NCBI GenBank assembly: GCA_902496275.1
Contig: CABVAC010000015.1
Location: forward strand, 1 to 40,407
From: an uncultured Collinsella sp.
Lineage (GTDB): Bacteria; Actinomycetota; Coriobacteriia; Coriobacteriales; Coriobacteriaceae
DNA length: 40,407 nucleotides
Direction: 5' to 3'
The translations under genes were made by a program, and so were the position numbers. Under the pieces are notes generated by a model. That model was not told the DNA's origin. It saw only the letters and a list, made by a program, of their open reading frames with translations, and searched no databases. This document shows, one piece after another, positions 37,377 through 40,407 of the stretch. Numbering within the stretch: position 1 is the first letter of the stretch; the number at the start of each line of letters is the position of its first letter.

Positions 37377-39191
37377 TCATTCACCTCCCTCGTATGTATC
37401 GAGGTATTCCTGCTTGAGCGTCTGCGAGGACGACTTGATCTTTTCCACGAGCGTGCCGGCTTCGATGAAGTAGAACGAGTTGGTAAGGTCTGCCAGGTCG
37501 TCGAGTAGATGGCTTGAAATGAGCACGCTGCGTCCCCGCGCCACTTCGCTGCGCATCGCGTCGCAGGAGGTTTTCCGTTTTCCCGGATCGAGGCCGTTCA
37601 GCGGTTCATCGAGGATGAGGTACGGGCAACCGGTCGATATCGCCATGGCAAGCTTTACCTGCTGCTTCATTCCTGTCGAGAGTTTACGGGTCGGCTTGTC
37701 GAGATATGGGGAGATTCCGAGGGAGTCGCAGAGCGAGTCGATGTCGGCGGCCGATTTCCACGCCTCCCTAACGAAAGCAAGGTGCTCGATGGCCGATAGC
37801 GTGGGATAGAGATCCGCGCTGCCCGAAGAGCTCAGGTAGACGAGTTCTGCAAATTCGGCTGATCGACGTTGGCAGATTCCGTCTGCCGCCAGGCTTCCCG
37901 AGCGGATGCGGGTGGGAAATTGGCCCGACAGCGCTTCAAGAAGGGTGGTTTTCCCCGAGCCGTTGGGAGCAACGAGGCCCGCCGCCGTTCCCGGGCTCAG
38001 GAAAAGCGACCCGATTGAAAGTATCGTCGTGCTTCCGTATCCCACGCTCGCGTCCAGAAGCTCGAGCCCATGGTGCTTTTTCGCGGGTCCAGGCTGTTTG
38101 GGGGAACGTGCCGCAACGGCGCCGACCGCAAAAAAGACCGCGACGTATGCCAGGGCCACGGCAAGCATCGATGCGCTGCCTGAACCGGAGCCAATGAATT
38201 CCGTCGGGAAGCATCCCACGTAACCCGTTGCCTCGATAGGCGAGAACACGGCCAGCGGCAGAAGCCCGAGCGCGGCGTTATGCCCCAGCGCCGAATCGGA
38301 CAGTAACGGGAATGCCGGGGCCGCGACAAGCAGCGCGGAGGTAAGGGGGCCCGCGAGGACGCGCCTCGTTGCGGTCGATAGGACGGCGGAGCAAACGGAT
38401 ATCAAGGTTCCGCCCGCAAGCAGCGCGAGAAGCAGGGTCGTGAAGACGTTTCCCGCGGTCGTGGTGGTAAGCGCGCCGTCATGGAAGAAGGCGATCGGGT
38501 ACCCAATTTGCCCGAAGCCGTTTAGGGCCAAGGCGTAAATGCCCCCGGGTGCGAGGCCGGCGAGGAGCATCGCGGTCCCCGCGGCGATTATCGAAAACAC
38601 GATCTGGATAAGGCGCCGGAATTTGGGCACGGGCGCCTTCGCCGCCAGGGTCCCGGGCCTTGTGGCGCCGAGCACGAGTATCGACGAGAGAAGGAAGGGG
38701 ATGAAGGGAAGGAAAGACGGCGCCGTGGCAATGGCGTAAGGCAGGAAGGAAAGGAATGGCAGGTCGTTTGCGGAGGCCGGGATATCCGTGATGCCGGAGC
38801 TGCTCAGGGCACGGCAATATGCGAGCGCTGCGTCATTGGTCTCTTGGTCTCCCACGATGGACCCGGATTGGAAGCCTTCGCCCATGAGCGCGTAGTAGCT
38901 CTCGGCAGAATCGAGAAAGGCGGCGTCGGTTTGGGCGGCAAGGGCGGCGTTCGCGTATCTTGCAAGCTCCGCGTCATTTTGCTGCTCTGGAGATAGGTCT
39001 GTGCCGCTGGCCTGGGGCGCGCGCGTATTGAATGCGTCGACAAAGCCCTGCATGCCCTGCTTCATAAAGAAGGGGCCGTAGATGGGTGAATTGAACGCAA
39101 TGGGGACGGAAAAGGCTGCAGCGAGAACGAGCGTACAAATCCATACGGCCCTGTCTCTTAGGATTAGTTTGAGAAGAAGTCGACAGTACAT
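37377..39191 (-). CDS. Single-chain ABC exporter (ABC-2-type permease fused to ATPase)
   Basis: The 604-residue protein has a membrane half (about 1-362) with a first helix at 15-33, a large extracytoplasmic loop (about 40-150) and five or so further helices. The ATPase half has APNGSGKT (408-415), LSTGMKQQVKLAM (about 508-520), LILDEPLNGLDP (about 527-538) and the switch His in LISSHLLDDL. The first Gly of Walker A is replaced by Ala. Permease first and ATPase second in one chain is unusual for the ABC-2/bacteriocin-immunity group, where they are normally separate. The cargo is unknown. It forms an operon with the 142-aa exported protein. Confidence 0.88.
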   Translation of the reverse strand: MYCRLLLKLILRDRAVWICTLVLAAAFSVPIAFNSPIYGPFFMKQGMQGFVDAFNTRAPQASGTDLSPEQQNDAELARYANAALAAQTDAAFLDSAESYYALMGEGFQSGSIVGDQETNDAALAYCRALSSSGITDIPASANDLPFLSFLPYAIATAPSFLPFIPFLLSSILVLGATRPGTLAAKAPVPKFRRLIQIVFSIIAAGTAMLLAGLAPGGIYALALNGFGQIGYPIAFFHDGALTTTTAGNVFTTLLLALLAGGTLISVCSAVLSTATRRVLAGPLTSALLVAAPAFPLLSDSALGHNAALGLLPLAVFSPIEATGYVGCFPTEFIGSGSGSASMLAVALAYVAVFFAVGAVAARSPKQPGPAKKHHGLELLDASVGYGSTTILSIGSLFLSPGTAAGLVAPNGSGKTTLLEALSGQFPTRIRSGSLAADGICQRRSAEFAELVYLSSSGSADLYPTLSAIEHLAFVREAWKSAADIDSLCDSLGISPYLDKPTRKLSTGMKQQVKLAMAISTGCPYLILDEPLNGLDPGKRKTSCDAMRSEVARGRSVLISSHLLDDLADLTNSFYFIEAGTLVEKIKSSSQTLKQEYLDTYEGGE

Positions 39192-39331
39192 TCAGAAGCA
39201 CCTGCATTCCTCAAAGAATCGTTAGATTAAAAGTAACAGACCGGATGAAGATACGCGCGGCGGGGGCGAGGCGAATGGCTGAGCGGTATCGATATGCGGG
39301 TTTAACGGTATCACATTGGCCACATAGATTA

Positions 39332-39532
39332 TTAACTTGCTTGACTTGTAAACCTAGTCGTCCTGTCATCATATTCAACTTCGAAAAAAGGGGAATGAGG
39401 GCATCCCGATGCATCGAGTATTACTGGAACCCCGGCGATACGCTGAATGATTTGTGACGAATAGTCATGTCCATCAAGAAGGCTCGACGCTTCGGGCAGC
39501 TCGTCAATCGATATATCAATTCTTGGAGACAT
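39332..39532 (-). CDS. Hypothetical 66-aa protein
   Basis: ATG 39532 (TAGGAA about 5 bases upstream) encodes 66 residues: MSPRIDISIDELPEASSLLD, then SSQIIQRIAGVPVILDASG and an acidic-basic end. The amino-acid balance and hydrophobic pattern look genuine. No family is recognised. It could also be an N-terminal fragment of a longer gene. A 29-codon hydrophobic frame overlaps its start. Confidence 0.45.
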   Translation of the reverse strand: MSPRIDISIDELPEASSLLDGHDYSSQIIQRIAGVPVILDASGCPHSPFFEVEYDDRTTRFTSQAS

Positions 39533-39605
39533 GTATTCCTACCATTTTTAAAGAAACAACGGCGGTAATCGCTATCGCGATTGCGCCAATAATACCGAGC
39601 GCCAT
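39516..39605 (-). CDS. Possible 29-aa single-span membrane peptide
   Basis: ATG 39605 opens a 29-residue frame MALGIIGAIAIAITAVVSLK then MVGIHVSKN, an almost ideal single membrane helix with a basic end. No Shine-Dalgarno is evident before it. It overlaps the following 66-aa frame by 17 bases, which would allow coupling. Speculative. Confidence 0.3.
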   Translation of the reverse strand: MALGIIGAIAIAITAVVSLKMVGIHVSKN

Positions 39606-39664
39606 CTATTTATACTTGATTTAAGGCGGAGTGGAATGTGGGCGCGCAAGGAGATGCGGAATCG

Positions 39665-40291
39665 ATGAGAGCCTCAAAAAAAATTACTGCAGTGTTATCA
39701 TCATTCATCCTCTCTATTCTTCCATTTCTGATTCTATGGGCGGCTTGGTCAGTCCTCCCTGATACAATTCCCGCTCATTGGAGTGGGGGTGTGGTTGATC
39801 GATGGGGTAATAAGCTTGAATTGCTGGTTGTTCCGCTGTTTTCTCTGATTGGTTCTTTTGCAATTTCTGTGTACCTTATTGTTTCCACGCGGCGAAGAGA
39901 GTTCGCGGATTTCTCTGTTCGAATGCGACGGGACTTTGTTGCGTGCTATATTTCTAGTCTTCTTTTATCGACAACCTGCTCAGTGATAATTGCCGTTTGG
40001 GTTCAGTTGATTCTTACGCAAAACACTGCGGTTGATGGGGGGCTTGGACTATCGATCCTGTATTCCCTTCCCGGGCTATATGTGATCTTGTGCGCTTTGC
40101 CGTCTTTTTATGCGAGCGGCGAGAGCAAAAAGGCAGAGCGCCTGATAACAGTTCTTATTGGCGGCGCGGAGATTGTTCTTTGTGGAATAGTGCTTGAAGG
40201 TTCGGCTGCCTCTTATGCGATGATTGGACTGATGATTCTGTTCTGTGCGTTTGAGATTGTGTCACAGGTAAGGGATAGCCGGTCCTTATGA
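39665..40291 (+). CDS. DUF1648-domain membrane protein (SdpI-like)
   Basis: From ATG 39665 (AAGGAG 11 bases upstream; a GTG at 39638 is a less likely start) the 208-residue protein has a first membrane helix and then LPDTIPAHWSGGVVDRWGNK, the diagnostic DUF1648 motif. Four to five more helices follow. DUF1648 occurs in SdpI-type immunity/signalling proteins and in other integral membrane proteins. It lacks the full second SdpI half, so immunity function is only a possibility. No partner toxin gene is visible before the window ends. The remaining 116 bases hold nothing recognisable. Confidence 0.75.
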   Translation: MRASKKITAVLSSFILSILPFLILWAAWSVLPDTIPAHWSGGVVDRWGNKLELLVVPLFSLIGSFAISVYLIVSTRRREFADFSVRMRRDFVACYISSLLLSTTCSVIIAVWVQLILTQNTAVDGGLGLSILYSLPGLYVILCALPSFYASGESKKAERLITVLIGGAEIVLCGIVLEGSAASYAMIGLMILFCAFEIVSQVRDSRSL

Positions 40292-40407
40292 GTTGAATTA
40301 CGCGCGTGCGGATATAAAGGGTGGCATGTTAAATTTGTTGAAAGCTCTGACAGGTTGATTTCCGATCTCAACCGAACACATTGAGCAAATAGGCCATTCC
40401 CGCAGTT

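Overview
The window looks like a chromosomal segment of a high-GC Coriobacteriia bacterium, most likely a gut Collinsella. This rests on gene content, the codon use of the housekeeping block and Collinsella-type families (expanded orphan nuclease-like proteins, LPxTG proteins, pilin/DUF6273 proteins). It is an inference without a database search. A conserved housekeeping core (about 14.0-31.3 kb) is flanked on both sides by accessory DNA rich in gene remnants, inverted repeats and small genes.

Left accessory region (1-13.4 kb). It opens with a decayed Abi-family (AbiF/Abi_2) gene preceded by a hairpin that may be its partner RNA. Next come a surface-polysaccharide pair (family 2 glycosyltransferase and Wzx-type flippase), a dead tyrosine integrase carrying a 37-bp palindrome, and a truncated LPxTG surface protein. 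An AT-richer defence-like block follows: an FRG-domain protein, an AAA ATPase of the RloA type overlapping an RloB protein, then a two-gene Fic/Doc toxin module and a DUF3825 protein. This block ends at tRNA-Val(CAC). Beyond it lies a protein with a PD-(D/E)XK/DUF559-like C-terminus. Two copies of a 134-138 bp inverted-repeat element then alternate with two near-identical tRNA-Ala(GGC) cassettes and a tRNA with a CAT anticodon.

Housekeeping run (14.0-31.3 kb, all on +). The order is an ABC-F ATPase, a small membrane protein, a site-2 protease, scpA, scpB, an rRNA pseudouridine synthase, cmk, a PlsC-type acyltransferase, ispH, a DUF512 radical-SAM-like protein, der, plsY, gpsA, rpe, a cysteine desulfurase, a NIF3 protein, a coiled-coil zinc-ribbon protein and coaBC, closing with tRNA-Pro(GGG). 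Gaps are short or overlapping, so this is probably one or a few long operons. It links chromosome segregation, ribosome maturation, phospholipid synthesis (cmk, plsC, plsY, gpsA), isoprenoids, CoA and Fe-S supply.

Right accessory region (31.3-40.4 kb). The most striking system is a tandem pair of minus-strand genes encoding type IVb (Flp-like) prepilins fused to a DUF6273-type domain. Each has a poly-G tract (10 and 9 G) between its start codons and the prepilin cleavage site. Each also has two overlapping ATGs in different frames (ATGCATG), so different tract lengths put different start codons in frame. The tract lies in the leader, which would be removed by prepilin peptidase, so the mature pilin would be unchanged. 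The two genes are almost identical at the 5' end and diverge strongly at the 3' end. This is a textbook layout for phase variation plus antigenic variation. Around it are small membrane peptides, remnants of other genes, a single-chain ABC exporter (permease-ATPase fusion) with a small exported partner, and a DUF1648 membrane protein.
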